From NCBI GenBank assembly GCA_032622095.1, contig CP136065.1:19580134-19644133 (forward strand): a stretch of DNA of 64,000 nt, read 5' to 3'. Shown piece by piece: positions 1 to 11,763 of the stretch. The notes under the pieces are model-generated. The model ran no database searches. It had not been told where the DNA came from and worked only from the letters and a program-made list of their open reading frames with translations. Origin of the DNA: Siphonodentalium dalli. Its lineage: Eukaryota > Mollusca > Scaphopoda > Gadilida > Siphonodentaliidae. Positions within the stretch are counted from its first letter, which is position 1; each line of letters begins with the position of its first letter. The position numbers and the translations under genes were made by a program.

Positions 1-811
1 GAGTGTGCCGAAGGATTTAGTCATACAAGAAGGAAATTCCAAGATGGCGTTTTTCAACAAATTTCGGTAAAAATAGGAGTAATTTCGTACTCATTACTTA
101 TATGTGTCTGCATGTATATTCGCCTATCTCTTTGCGGTTATATCGACGGGCCTGTCGACACGCTTCATTTATTGTTAGCCGCAATAATTTGTTTTATGCT
201 CAGGACTAGTGCGCGCCGAGCTATTGCATGGAATGGGAATTACCGCGTTAACACTTAGCGAACTGCGTGCTGTGTGTTTCTGTTGTTGTTTAACCTGCTT
301 TGTTGCATTATTATTTGAACATCTTTCATTGTTTTAACGTGCCATAAATCAGAATGCTATCTACTATTATACTGCATGGGGATTTGAGGATGGTACAATA
401 ATTTAATTCACACATGATGCGTTCGAGCTGTTTGTTCATACCGGTGTTTAACATGTCATTTAACATCGTTTAGTGAAGTTTTTCACTTAGTTATAGGCGA
501 CGGGATGGTAATTATTAACCACTTCCCACGTCAATCAATCGTGTTGTTTGTAAATATTGACGTTTAGTGAACTTTAGTCTTGGTATCTAATCTTGTTTTT
601 TCATTCCTTTGTATGCGGAATATATCTGAGCTATGATAGGGATGTTACTAAGAAAAGTTCCAACACTACCCATTCCTGTTGGTTGTTTAACAATCAATGT
701 GGTCTTATTGTTATCATTAATTTTATTTCTGTGTACGGCGCATATATCAGAATGTTATATGAATTGAAGAAATTAACCCTCCCGGAGACATGTTTTAACT
801 GATCCTCGTGG
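1..811. other. no recognised feature, AT-rich
   Basis: I see no repeat, RNA gene or protein-like frame that I can support. The longest frame (593-802) has no recognisable motif and no codon-bias signal, and it ends in ordinary AT-rich sequence. Confidence 0.5.
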
Positions 812-1225
812 GGGGGGGTCACATTTCAATTAGTCCTCATTGAACCATATTTTAATTGACCCTCATGGGACTATATTTTATTTAACCCAATGAGACCGTA
901 TAGTATAATCGACACTGATGACAACATATTTTATTTTTAATTAACCCTCATAATGGAACCATATTTTAACTTTTATTAACCCTCATGTTACCATAATTTA
1001 TTTGACATTCATGGGACCATATTTCAATTGACCCCATATGTGTCCATTTGTATTAACCTTCATGGAACCATATTAAAAAAATTTAATTAACCCTGAATAG
1101 TTATGGGACAATATTTTAATTAACAATCATGGTACCATTTTTAATTCATGATCATGTGGCCATATTTGTATTAACTCTCATTGGACCATATTTGAATTAT
1201 CCCTCATAACATATTCGTATTGCCA
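812..1225. repeat. degenerate ~27-bp tandem repeat
   Basis: A loosely conserved unit resembling AACCCTCATGGGACCAT followed by ATTTTAATT recurs about 14 times with many substitutions and indels. The same motif reappears as a short patch at 3378-3478. An old, decayed minisatellite is the simplest reading. Confidence 0.75.
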
Positions 1226-1239
1226 GATAATAATCCCAT

Positions 1240-2140
1240 TTGTCCGCAACTTCAGTTAACATTGAGAGCATATCATTTTGTTAAGACTTCAAGTTGGATA
1301 GTGGGGTTCTCAAGACATAGAAAATTCGCCTTCTTGTTTGCCAGCCGCTTTTTGTAAAGTGTTCCAGGATTTCGAGGGAACCAAATCACCCATATATCAA
1401 TTAATAATTCCATGACAGCAATACCTTTCGATCACACACTCAGCTAAGTATGAGAGAATATAACTTCAGTGCATGCTCTGATCAAGATATTAAATGGGTT
1501 AATGCCCCCCCCCCCCAAAAAACAGTGAGTATTCGCCTTTCTCTTTCATCAACAACTTTTTGTAAAGTGACCCAGACATTCAAGACCCTGGTATACTATA
1601 CTCTTTATATAGCGTCCATTTCTCTACACACGCAGTTAATAATGGGAGCACAGCCTTTCGGTTCATTGTGTGTCCCAAGATTGCAAATGGGGCAGTGTGG
1701 CCTAACACATTACATTTCGTATTTGCCAGCCGCCTGTTGTAAAGTGTTCCAGGATTTCGAGAACAAAACCACCCATACAAATTGTAAATAATACATGAGA
1801 GCATATATATTCGGTTCAGTGTGTGCAGAAGGGTTATGGGTACTCAAAAACAGTGAGATTTCGCCTTCTCTTTGCTAGCCACTTTTTGTAAAGTGGCCAG
1901 CCAACCCACCCATCGTGCAATGAAGAGGTATATTTCCTGAATTACATACCATTTGTCCACACCCCAGTTAATATTGAGAACATGTCCATCCATTAGTGTG
2001 TTTAATATAGAGAATTATATATCAAAGTGCCACACTGTTTCGGGAACAAACCCATCCATAAACATTGTATATTTCCTTATGTAATTGTTACATGATTCTT
2101 AATACTGAGATCATATTTTGTTCAGTTCGTGGTGTGTTCA
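1240..2140. repeat. degenerate ~150-210-bp tandem repeat
   Basis: The anchor TTTTGTAAAGTG recurs near 1350, 1560, 1735 and 1885. Each is followed by a CCAGGATTTCGAG-like and a CACCCATA-like block and preceded by TTCGCCTTCTCTTTGC-like sequence. Copies are diverged and of unequal length, so any reading frames across them are chance frames. Confidence 0.65.
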
Positions 2141-2282
2141 GGGCGTCTAATAGGGCGGGGGAGCAATAATGATTTTGTTCTGTATGATTATGTTAGTCTA
2201 TATTATGTGTCGTTTAGAACAAATACTTCAGTTGCTCAAAGTCGATATGTGTTAATATAAAATTACATGTCATAAATAAAAT

Positions 2283-3000
2283 ATTGTGTTGTTGTTGTTG
2301 TTGTTGTTGTAACTGGGGGTTTAATTGGAAACCTGAGGTCATCTAAAACCAGGCTTGCGGTGTCTACGGGTCAGGTTTTCATCACACGAATAATGATTAG
2401 ATGCTCATTAGAATAATTTAGAAAGGACTGTCTTGTTATCATAAATATGTAGTTTTTCTACCAAATCGCGTCCGGGGGAGCGGTACCTAATTCCAATATC
2501 TTGAAAACCGTTGACAATTTCTGTCAAATTATTTCTACTTGTGATGTCCAGATAACTACTGAGCCATATGAATTATATAGGTGGTCATGTATTGTTTATA
2601 ACAGAGGTTTTAGTACTTAACATCAATGTTAATGCATGCAAAATTAACTGTTATCAATCAAATAATTGTTGTTGTTGTAACTGGGGGTCTGAAAGCCTGA
2701 ACACATCTGTAATCGATTAAACGGCATCTCTGGACAACACTTTCAGTACAAGATTCATATTGGGTCCCATTCAGATCAATTCGTAAATGTTTGTAATGTC
2801 ATTATCAAAAATATGTATTTTTTTCAACCAAAAACGTGTTTGGGGGAGGGGTAGCTAAAATCCAATATCTCGCAAACCGTTCAAAATTTTTGTTAAATTC
2901 TTTCTTTATATGCTTGAGAGATAACTACTACACCATATGAGCTAAATATTTCAATATTATTGCAATATCCGTTTGAATGATAATGTTCGAAATATATAAT
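2283..3000. repeat. diverged direct duplication, two ~350-bp copies
   Basis: Both halves start with GTTGTTGTTGTAACTGGGGGT (2289-2317 and 2669-2687). Both then share blocks around AAATATGTA..TTTTTC.ACCAAA, GGGGGAGCGGTACCTA versus GGGGGAGGGGTAGCTA, and CCATATGA. They are substantially diverged. A (GTT)n microsatellite sits at the start of each copy. Confidence 0.7.
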
Positions 3001-3377
3001 TTGTTTGAAAAAGAGCGATTTTTCAAAAAAAAAAAAAAATGTTTCGGCTCCAAATGGCACGAAAATCCAAATTAACCAACACTTCTAGCATATCAGATAC
3101 AGATATGGTATGCTGTAGTCATTTTAACGCCTACAATGTGGGCTAATAACTTAGGACATAGCCGCAGGGCTCACTTTACCAAAATCGTTAATTTCTGGGA
3201 AAAGTCACTGGTGGGTATCGTTCATCGTCGATTTCAGAATAGCCACCACCAATTCCGTTATTTTTCACTATCATTTTCGTCAACAGTATATATTTCTCCT
3301 TCAAAAAAAGTTGGTTTTAACTTGTTCTACCGTGGGTAGGGGTACCCGACCACTTTTGGCGTTTGGCCGCTGTACTA
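3001..3377. other. no recognised feature; A15 tract at 3025-3039
   Basis: Apart from a run of 15 A residues there is no supportable feature. The frame at 3136-3339 shows no motif. Confidence 0.4.
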
Positions 3378-3478
3378 TCATGGGACCATATTTTATATAA
3401 CCCTCATGTGACCATATTTTAATTGACCATCATCGGACCATATTTTAATTAACCACCCTCATGAGACCATATTTTCGA
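3378..3478. repeat. second patch of the ~27-bp CATGGGACCATATTTTA repeat
   Basis: About four copies of the same unit as 812-1225. The two patches are separated by 2.1 kb of unrelated repeats, so they may be remnants of one array that was interrupted. Confidence 0.7.
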
Positions 3479-3697
3479 AGTTGATATCAGGATTGCATTA
3501 CATGAGGCCATTGTTAGATCATAATTTACTACCGGTATGCGGCTTATTCTTGAAAGTCGGGGTTGTTACGCCCTATATGGTGTAAACTGCTAGGCAGATC
3601 TGGCAATGTCATAGGAGCTATGGAGAAATGTGATTAAAACGTACTAGCTATATGCGTCCCGGTTAGACTTTTGTATGTATTCGCGGATGCATCTTCG

Positions 3698-3815
3698 CGT
3701 ATTTCTCATTGTTGCAGTATGTAACTTTTATGACCACATTAAATGCCTTCGATATTTAGGTGTGAACAATGGCTAGGATATTCTTGAAGATTGTATTGCG
3801 GGAACACAGTACATA
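3698..3815 (+). repeat. fragment of the TAACGCCACC dispersed repeat family
   Basis: The sequence GTTGCAGTATGTAACTTTTATGACCAC and what follows matches the internal part of the elements at 6251-6790 and 47491-48098, including the GTGTGAACAATGGCTAGG and GCGGGAACACA blocks. Only the middle of the element is present. Confidence 0.65.
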
Positions 3816-3999
3816 GTATAACAACTAACATTGCTGATGAAGTATGTCTCAGTTGGAATGTAGACTAAATGTCGTATTGCGAAGTATTTTTTAAATCTCA
3901 AATCGAAACCATTGTTGTGTAAACATTACTGTACAGTGGCATTGCCGAACATAGTTCAATAAGATACCAAGGTTTAATCAAAATATTTTTTACCCTGTG

Positions 4000-4048
4000 C
4001 CAATGCATTCTCTTATATATGCGAGTCGACCATAAGAGAATGCATTGG
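4000..4048 (+). mobile_element. truncated 67-bp hairpin module (solo)
   Basis: Starts CCCTGTGCCAATGCATTCTC and ends GAATGCATTGGCC like the intact hairpins elsewhere, but the second arm is shortened: the centre jumps from GAGTCGACCATA directly to AGAGAATGC. The AT-rich tail with TTCTTTAACAATTTTATAATTT (about 4060-4115) is also shared with the complete elements at 21 and 60 kb. It is a decayed solo copy. Confidence 0.8.
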
Positions 4049-4129
4049 CCTAACAATTTTTTACAATTTTAATAATTTTTTCTTGTATTCTTTAACAATT
4101 TTATAATTTCACCCGTGTCTTTATTTAGG

Positions 4130-5160
4130 ACCAATGTGAACCTATTTGCACGAGGATATATTGCAGTAGCATAATACTTAAATTTGTGCAGGGGCCGCGG
4201 GGGTAAACAAAACTTGAGGGTAAACATTGAAAAAGGTCAAGTCATTGAAACTATTCGGAAAATCATATGTCGACTAAAATAAATTCTGCACATTTTACCC
4301 ACTGCGTGTGTCTTGGGTCCCTTTGAATCGAAATGCTTCAACAAAATCGACAGGCATATTTGCCAGTGTGAATAGACCGTCTAATGAATTATCTGGCATT
4401 CACACACTGGTGCCGCTATGTTCATGCATGGCGCGGTGTGTTGTCGATATGTAATAACAAATGCAAAGTTCTTCGACTGCAATCATCAACGACGCTGAAA
4501 TCAGAGACTAATTTATCAGAAGCACGTATCAAATCTACCAGGAGCACACCGAATTTATTTTCGTTAAATCAATTGGTAATGTCAGATGAGGAGATCACGA
4601 ATAATCGTGATAGATGGACGGGAATTCGTGACGAGATCACGTCGAATCAGCCGCCGGTATCAGCGGAATGCCATTGATCGCCCTCGGACAATATTCAGTA
4701 TAAATCTCTCACACCGACGCAATTACTAAAGAGCCCATACATTACTATTCGTATTTGCCCTCGTTTTCTGCGGCAATCCGGACAATCAGAGATTTTAGGG
4801 CTCACTAAGTGTCGAAAAGCGGTGGTCTGTTGTTTAAACACTCCATCACCAGGTACATAACTGACGACGATTCCAGTGAAATTTAGCATTTTACTTCAGA
4901 CTTACACCTACACTTACATTCCACAACTGCTTACTCATGTACATAACTATAAATTTCAAAATTAACCCTTTCGAAAACTCGCGGCCTATGCTTACGTTCC
5001 TAATTTCTAAATTTGTAACACCTAACTATGTACCACGCTCCCATGTTTTACTGAAACTACCGGTATGGGACAATCATGAAACTTAAGAATATTTTAATAC
5101 TGTACGTATAACGAGTTCATTTATGATAGTGCGTGATTCTACGATACTGGTACGCATACT
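4130..5160. other. no gene recognised
   Basis: A 97-codon frame at 4384-4677 has no motif I know. A 19-base sequence, TTCTGCGGCAATCCGGACA, occurs at about 4768 and again at about 5268, just before the minisatellite. Nothing else is supportable. Confidence 0.4.
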
Positions 5161-5165
5161 CTGTC

Positions 5166-5243
5166 ATATGTATACCTATATGTATACCTATATGTATACC
5201 TATATTGTATTCTGTGGTGTTCCCAGCCCCCCCCCCCCCCCCG
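5166..5243. repeat. 12-bp TATGTATACCTA repeat and C-tract
   Basis: Three copies of a 12-bp unit built on TATACCTATATG (5166-5203), followed by a C homopolymer of about 16-17 at 5227-5242. Both are simple-sequence DNA. Confidence 0.85.
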
Positions 5244-5324
5244 GATCTCTATATTTTACAACGTATTCTGCGGCAATCCGGACATTTCCGTTGAATTACG
5301 TTTGTATAGCTAGTGCCTAAATAC

Positions 5325-5957
5325 TCTGATGATTGCCTCGGGCCATACAGATGTAACCATGATGATTGCCTCGGGCCATACAGATATAACCATGATGATT
5401 GCCTCGGGCCATACAGATGTAACCATGATGATTGCCTCGGGCCATACAGATGTAACCATGATGATTGCCTCGTGCCATACATATGTAACCATGATGATTG
5501 CCTCGGGCCATACAGATGTAACCATGATGATTGCCTCGGGCCATACAGATGTAACCATGATGATTGCCTCGGGCCATATAGATGTAACCATGATGATTGC
5601 ATCGGGCCATACAGATGTAACCATGATGATTGCCTCGGGCCATACAGATGTAACCATGATGATTGCCTCGGGCCATACAGATGTAACCATGATGATTGCC
5701 TCGGGCCATACAGATGTAACCATGATGATTGCATCGGGCCATACAGATGTAACCATGATGATTGCCTCGGGCCATACAGATGTAACCATGATGATTACCT
5801 CGGGCCATACAGATGTAACCATGATGATTGCCTCGGGCCATACAGATGTAACCATGATGATTGCATCGGGCCATACAGATGTAACCATGATGATTGCCTC
5901 GGGCCATACAGATGTAACCATAATGATTGCCTCGGGCCATACAGATGTAACCATGCT
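5325..5957. repeat. 33-bp minisatellite, about 19 copies
   Basis: The unit begins ATGATTGCCTCGGGCCATAC and continues AGATGTAACC plus ATG, for 33 bp. Copies are nearly identical, with single-base variants such as GCATCGGG, CGTGCC and TATAGATG. Because 33 is a multiple of three and the unit lacks stops in five of six frames, it creates long spurious open frames on both strands. The peptides they would encode are 11-residue repeats with no family resemblance. I treat this as non-coding satellite DNA. Confidence 0.95.
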
Positions 5958-6115
5958 GATTCTTGAACGCTGACACATCGGTACGTTTTCTATACCAGAA
6001 AATAATGAGTTCGTATCCATGAACCAATTAAATGAGTTTGATGGTCATAAATCGACAGTCAAAAGAGGAAGTTTCCACACGCTTTGAATTTTGGTCAGGC
6101 GAGCATAAATATAGT

Positions 6116-6231
6116 GTCGTCGATTAAACTGTTCATGTCCGTGAGGGGGGTTTGAGCATCTATTGGTCGAGACTCTGCCGATTCCAATAGATGTCAAATC
6201 CCCCGAGCGGACATAAACAGTTTTAGCGACA
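6116..6231. repeat. foldback (hairpin) repeat
   Basis: AAACTGTTCATGTCCGTGAG at 6126 is the inverse of CGGACATAAACAGTTT ending at 6223. The match continues through GGGGGGTTTGA and ATCTATTGG to a loop of about 16 bases near 6175. Arms are about 45 bp with a few mismatches. It resembles a short MITE or foldback element. Confidence 0.8.
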
Positions 6232-6250
6232 ACATTAACTACATATTTTA

Positions 6251-6790
6251 TTAACGCCACCGGTGTATACTGTGGGCCAAATTATAAAATTTCATGGTCC
6301 TATGTAGGTTTTATAAATAGATTGGGTCGCTTTAAAAGCTGTAGTGCTACCCCGAATGCGGTTATTTTGTGACGCGTTAAAGTTGTACTGCGACCCCGAT
6401 TCCGGTAAAAGCTGTAGTTGGAATGTCCAAGTTCGTGAAAGTTCTATTGACTATGCCGATGATTTGAGAAGCTTATTGTTTTAGGATATTGTAGAAAGGC
6501 TAATCTGGCCGTGTCAAATTGAGATATAGTGATCTCGCAGGACAACACATTTCGAGTTTTCGTGGGGTGTGTATTCACTGGATGTCTTATAGTTGCAGTA
6601 TGTAACCATTATGACCGCGTTAATTGCTTTCGACGTTTAGGTATGAACAATGGCTGGGCCATGCACTCTTGGCGGGAACACAATACCTCCGATTTTTTAT
6701 CCGCATTTAGAAGCTTTCTGGTGTGGTGAATGAGAAACCTGCACTAATAAGCCGTAGTTTTTTGTAATAATTTGAAGGATTAGTTGTTTT
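6251..6790 (+). mobile_element. dispersed TAACGCCACC element, copy 1 (3' end missing)
   Basis: Starts TTAACGCCACCGGTGTATA like the copy at 47491 and stays alignable for over 500 bp, through the blocks GTTGTACTGCGACCCCGA, GATTTGAGAAGC, ATCTCGCAGGACAACACA and TTAGAAGCTTTCTGG. The inverted end GGTGGCGTTA seen at 48 kb is not found here, so this copy is 3'-truncated or diverged at its end. Confidence 0.8.
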
Positions 6791-7007
6791 AACGGACTCG
6801 GACTCTGATTTGTCACAATTGTATTTACCGTGAATTTTGGAAATCGATCTCAGATTTTACAATTTACGGCAATCTTTTGACGATGGTAGGGGAGCATAAC
6901 TATGTTATTAGTTACATCTAACAGCATCTCTTCATGATTCATGAATTTATTTCTATCAATACGTCATTAGCAATGACATTTTGGCGAAATGTTAGAAGTG
7001 GTTGGTT

Positions 7008-7050
7008 CGTTTTAATCGAAGTTATAACTTGCTTAACTTCGATTAAAACG
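7008..7050. repeat. perfect 17-bp inverted repeat
   Basis: CGTTTTAATCGAAGTTA at 7008-7024 is the exact reverse complement of 7034-7050, with a 9-base loop. It may be the centre of a decayed foldback; no wider symmetry was found. Confidence 0.8.
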
Positions 7051-7309
7051 GAAATAACGTCCACTGGCATTACAAACTTAGGACTTGCCGCTTGCCAACT
7101 AAACGGACAAACTATTAAATACACTAGATACCAATGATCGGACATTTGTAAGATCATTACAATTCACCAATAAATCTAATGATATACCAATATTGCAACA
7201 GTTATCGTACAATGTATAGTTTAAGATTGGCCGTATCTTCAGGCGGCAACCCGATTTCGCGAAATGAGTTTGTTACTATAAATATAAAAAGAATAGTAGG
7301 CATGTAGGA

Positions 7310-7414
7310 ATCCTACTGGGGGACTATCCGTAAAATATTATATCTCACGTGACTTTCTCGCATTCTGATTGGCTGCACACCGCTATACTATTTTACGATA
7401 GTACCCCAGTAGGA
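7310..7414. mobile_element. 105-bp foldback element
   Basis: The left arm begins ATCCTACTGGGGG and continues ACTATCCGTAAAATA. The right arm ends ATAGTACCCCAGTAGGAT, with TATTTTACG. The interior (7334-7378) is also found, inverted, at 9816-9860. Short MITE-like organisation with no target duplication recognised. Confidence 0.75.
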
Positions 7415-7804
7415 TCGATCGATCTGCAGATCTGCCGATCGAGTGGGTTTTTCCCGAACGTATGTCAAGGACGAAACAAAAAATTAATAAACTTTTGAAC
7501 AAAATTAAACATTATTAGCAGAATTTTGGAAGAGGAAAATATACAGTTAGTCTCCATGTCAACTGGGAATCATGAACATGCGATAATCAAATAGTTTAGT
7601 GAGAATTTTCTTACTATCTATCGGCAGTGAGCCAAATACTTTTCAATTTTCGATTTTTCGCACAGTCATTTTGTGTCATTGTAATGATTGTGATTTTACC
7701 GAGAAACAAGTTTTCAGAAGAATTAAATCATCATGGCATTTAAGGAATTTTAAGATGATTTATTTTTCAAAAACTAATATAATTGGTAAAATTTAAAGTG
7801 ATTA

Positions 7805-8650
7805 TTAAATCGCTTGTGTCCAGATAATGCAGACACGTAAACCTTTGTAACACTTTTTAACATATCGGTACCGTACACTGACTGTGACTGAGACGAGTAG
7901 AAGAAATATCCTGGACAGGGACGTTACATTATTTGTAACACCAATCAACGAGTGGTCTCTGTGGATCTCAGAAATCATGTGTATAGTGGTCGCGTTGTAA
8001 ATATAGAAGGCCGATGACTTCTCTGATCGATAGGTCACGGTCGTTACACGCTTTGTGTGATAAGTTAAGCAACGTCATGCGCGGTTATTCCATGGATGTG
8101 TGACCGGCTTGGGAGTCCGGGTGCTACCAACTTTCGGTGCGACTCCCACACTTCTCTCTCACTCTCTCTCTCTCGTTCTGTTGCACATGTAACGTAATGC
8201 TTCGTAACAATTTATCGCTACACTGAGACGAGTTGAAAAAATATACTGCATTTTTCTCACAGGGACTTTATATCATTTGTAACACAGTCCTGTCTACGAG
8301 CGGTCACTGTGGATCTCTGAAATAATATAACGATTCGTAACACTTTGTAAGTAACATATCGCTGCATTGAGATGAGTTTTAATAATATGCTGCGTTTTTT
8401 TTTTGGGGGGGTGGGGACTTAATATCATTTGTAAAATGTACCGGTAACACCTCATAACACTTTGCAACATATCGCTACAATAAAAGGAGGTGAAGAAACA
8501 TTGAATGCTGCATTTTTTTACGGGGACTTTGTAAGTTTCAGTTTGTAGGGCCAGTCTCTGTGGAATCTCAGAAATCATGAAATGCTTTGTAACATATCGT
8601 TACACTGAGACGAAGGGAAAAATATATTGCAGTTTTCTCACGGGACTGGT
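7805..8650. repeat. degenerate ~130-150-bp tandem repeat, about 5 copies
   Basis: Blocks TTGTAACA..TATCG, CACTGAGACGAGT, CACAGGGACTTTATAT, CATTTGTAACA and TGTGGATCTC(A/T)GAAAT recur in order about five times, with microsatellite interruptions (CT-rich at 8152-8174, poly-T/G near 8395-8410). Frames inside are interrupted and carry no motif. Confidence 0.7.
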
Positions 8651-8747
8651 ACAATGTTTGGGGACATCTGTAAACAGTAATTAAAAATTTCATCCTATAA
8701 TATAAATTGTAGTGCCCAGAATATAACCACTAAATTTAATACTCTTA

Positions 8748-8882
8748 CCACAGGAGCTTGGAACTTTATCAATAACTGCCTTAATTATGCTAATTAGCAT
8801 TTTTTTGGCCCAGCATTATGGCCAAACAAATGGTAATTAGGCTAATTAATGCAATTATTAATCAAGTTCCACACTCCTGTGG
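8748..8882. mobile_element. 135-bp foldback MITE with 5-bp target duplication
   Basis: Ends are CCACAGGAG and CTCCTGTGG. The arms continue as CTTGGAAC / GTTCCACA, followed by ATAATTAAG-like, partly matching AT-rich sequence. The direct repeat TCTTA lies on both sides (8743-8747 and 8883-8887), which supports insertion as a discrete unit. Confidence 0.85.
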
Positions 8883-8887
8883 TCTTA

Positions 8888-9475
8888 CAAAATGACAAGT
8901 GGTGCCTGCTGGGAAAATGTAAATAAAATTATAAATGAAACGAAAACTGAAAAGTTGTGTATGTTTAGTCATGCATTTCGTAACGAAACGTCGCAAATAC
9001 GACCAAATTTACACACTGTTAACAGCTTGGGAATGTTTATTATATTGGGGCATTGTCTTTATTTGGATAGTTATTTATTATTCTTTTATTAGCTTTCATA
9101 GCGTTCGTGAAAAAAAAATGTGTACTGCGAAGCGAGTGCGAATAAAATAGCGTCCTTAGTTACTATGCAACGGACTACAAATATCATTGCGCGCAAGTAC
9201 TTTTGGGTCGTTTTTGTTGCACTGATCAAATCTCGACCTAATGTAATTATCCGATATAATTACATTAGCTTTGATAAACTCAACGCCAATTTACTATAGA
9301 AAATGAAGTAGGTGTAATTATTGAGTGTATATTTATTTATATTTGCCAAATTTTGAAGTTTACAAATTTACACAACTGCTGACGGCACTAAATTGACTAA
9401 AGTAATACACTCATAAACTCAACACATCAAGCCTACATAATCAGTGTATCGTACAAAAAATAATTATAACAAAGG
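8888..9475. other. no gene recognised; small palindrome at 9237-9275
   Basis: TAATGTAATTATCCGATATAATTACATTA forms a short near-perfect hairpin. The remainder is AT-rich with no supportable feature. Confidence 0.45.
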
Positions 9476-9479
9476 TATA

Positions 9480-9800
9480 CTATACCGGCAAAGCTATCCA
9501 CGACGTCTTGCCCATTTTACTTTCCAATCAACGTTGGGTAAACTTTCCAATCAACAAATGTCATCCAACTCTACCCAACACCCAACAGTTCAATAAACGT
9601 AGATAGGTGCTGTGGGCAATTGAGTGTTGTGTGAAATTTCATCCAACACGTTGTATAATTAACATACAACCGTTGGTAGTAAATATATATGCAACGTTGT
9701 GTAAAAGTGTATCCAGCAAAACTGTCATGCAACTTTTCACACAACGTAGATAGGTGCTGTGGGCATACAACGGTTGATGGACTGTTGGATAACTTGTTAT
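9480..9800. repeat. imperfect internal duplication rich in CAACGTTG-like motifs
   Basis: CGTAGATAGGTGCTGTGGGCA occurs at about 9598 and 9746. CAACGTTG, CAACCGTTGG and CAACGGTTG variants recur between them, and TCATCCAAC-like blocks are repeated. It is a diverged duplication of roughly 150 bp. Confidence 0.65.
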
Positions 9801-9815
9801 CCAACTAGATTTAGG

Positions 9816-9860
9816 GTGCAGCCAATCAGAATGCGAGAAAGTCACGTGAGATATAATATT
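9816..9860 (-). repeat. 45-bp exact inverse of 7334-7378
   Basis: The 45 bases match the reverse complement of 7334-7378 without a mismatch. They contain the E-box palindrome TCACGTGA and an inverted CCAAT box (GATTGGCTGC on the other strand). The two copies are about 2.4 kb apart in opposite orientation. Confidence 0.9.
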
Positions 9861-10982
9861 AGCAGTTTATGATTTGCAGTTCTGAGCTTGAGGAGGTATA
9901 TCGATTGATTAGACTGCAGAATCTTCAAGTAATTTGGATAACCGTAGTCAGTTTTAATAAAACTATAAAATTCAGAACCAACGGGGAATCAAAGAACACA
10001 GTAAAGGTCGAAACGATGGTGTGCATACGTTTAGTATGGCACGGTTTAAGAACTTGCAACTGATGAAGATCTTATTGGCTTTGTCTTTTTTTCTTCTCTG
10101 GTGATTTCATTTATAAAATATAAATTTGAACTTTTGGGTTTTACTATTGAGATACTTTGGTACGTACGTTCGAAATTATTTTCCAAATATTGTAAAACCG
10201 CTCCGGGCCACTGCTCTCAGCCCTAAATTTATGACAAGTGAACGGGGAATCAGGTATCTGCATATAATTGGGTCACTGTTCCATTATTTCCCCCATATTT
10301 CCACATGCTTTGCTGATTCCCACCTTCTTTCTCTTGTCATCAATACATTTGGTACCAACTTCACTCTGTTATAAAATGTTATATGACTAATTGGTTACAT
10401 GTCATTTTTCTTTCAGCGTTTCCTAATTTGACATATCAAAAAGCTTTCGAGCCGCCAGTCAGCATTTCGTTATGACTTTTTACTATCATCCCTGGATGCA
10501 ATATAGTTGTTATTTTCGCTAACCCTACATGATGGGTTACCTGGTCAGACACCCACTTACCACTTATTGGTAACCTATTAAACAGCGATTTTATACTTCA
10601 GAATCAACGGGAATCAAATTTAGTTAACCAACACAGAAATATGATTCTCTATCAGTGTCGCTATACGTACTGCCATGTAAATTTTTTAAGTGGCAGCAAC
10701 ATTTGTGTTGCTGCCACGTAAAATCGTGTCCCGGCTGGAACAGGGACTTGGGAAATGATGTTAAAGTTTAAGCGCCAAGGTCGAAGAACTGCGCGGGATT
10801 CAATTGAAATTCGATGTTTATGATAATGATTAAACTCAAGCAATAATTTTCTTCGTTCATAGACGTAGAAGGAATTGGAGAACTGGAAGAGGCGTAAGGG
10901 GTAACTTATTCCAGGGAAGACTATTCAATTCCTACTCTAGTAATTCACAATTAACGATAGAACGACAGCCCGCCCAAAGAGT
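9861..10982. other. no gene recognised; 12-bp stem hairpin at 10690-10717
   Basis: GTGGCAGCAACA and TGTTGCTGCCAC form a perfect stem with a 4-base loop. No protein family is recognisable in the frames at 9869-10063 or 10126-10374. Confidence 0.45.
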
Positions 10983-11127
10983 GAATCTGATTGGCTGTTG
11001 ATAATGATTTTGAATCTGATTGTCTGTTGATAATGATTTTGAATCTGATTGGCTGTTGATAATGATTTTGAATCTGATTGGCTGTTGATAATGATTTTGA
11101 ATCTGATTGGCTGTTGATAATGATTTT
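10983..11127. repeat. 29-bp minisatellite, 5 copies
   Basis: Unit GAATCTGATTGGCTGTTGAT plus AATGATTTT starts at 10983, 11012, 11041, 11070 and 11099. Only one clear variant is present (GATTGTCTG in copy 2). Each unit carries an inverted CCAAT box. Confidence 0.95.
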
Positions 11128-11196
11128 ACATGGCACTAACAACTGCCTTTTTAATATCCTACTGATAGTGTCAATTATTTGTTCAATTATTTCAAC

Positions 11197-11722
11197 TTTT
11201 TTAACAATTTGTAGTCAAAATTCGCGGTTCCCACTATGGACTTATCTTAGTGTGTCAAATAATTTTTAAGAGTTGGGGCAGTGGCAGATAACCAAACACC
11301 ACGAGAGTTTAACCCTTTCATGACGGGAGCTGCTGCATTAACCCTTTCAGTGCCAGGTCTGATTTTTGTATCAACCCATATACCCTGTGCTATGGTCGCC
11401 TCGCATATATAAGAAAATGCATTGGCCTAACAATTTTTCATCATTTGTTATTATTTTTTACAATTTTTTACAATTTTAATAATTTTGTCTTATATTCTTT
11501 AACAGACTTATTTTGTAGGTTTAGTGCCAGGGAATCTCATGTTTTTCATGGGCATCAAAATTATTACTATGAATACTTGGTGATAGTTTTGATTTATAAC
11601 ATGCCCTAAGGTTTAATCCAGTTTTTTTTTAACAATTTGTAGTCAAAATTCACGGTTCCGACTATGGACTTATCTTAGTGTGTCAAATAATTTTTAAGAG
11701 GTGGAGCAGTGGCAGATAACCA
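11197..11722. repeat. ~100-bp direct repeats flanking a decayed MITE region
   Basis: TTTTTTAACAATTTGTAGTC through GTGGCAGATAACC occurs at 11197-11301 and 11622-11722 with a few differences. Between them lie TTAACCCTTTCATGACGGGA, a second TTAACCCTTTC, and half of a 67-bp hairpin module (CTATGGTCGCCTCGCATATA to GCATTGG, about 11392-11430) with its AT-rich tail. A TTAA-targeting element flanked by duplicated host sequence is the likely origin. Confidence 0.6.
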
Positions 11723-11763
11723 TAAGACACAACAATTCAGAGGAGAATCCGCTGATTCTGAAC

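Noticed and set aside
4384-4677. 97-codon frame
   Set aside because: No motif, no splice-site support, no related copy in the window.
5249-6027. Five overlapping frames of 160-236 codons on both strands
   Set aside because: Artefacts of a 33-bp repeat whose length is a multiple of three; the peptides are pure 11-residue repeats.
8090-8160. Possible tRNA gene around GGGAGTCCGGGTGCTACCA
   Set aside because: No cloverleaf with a proper acceptor stem or B box could be drawn.
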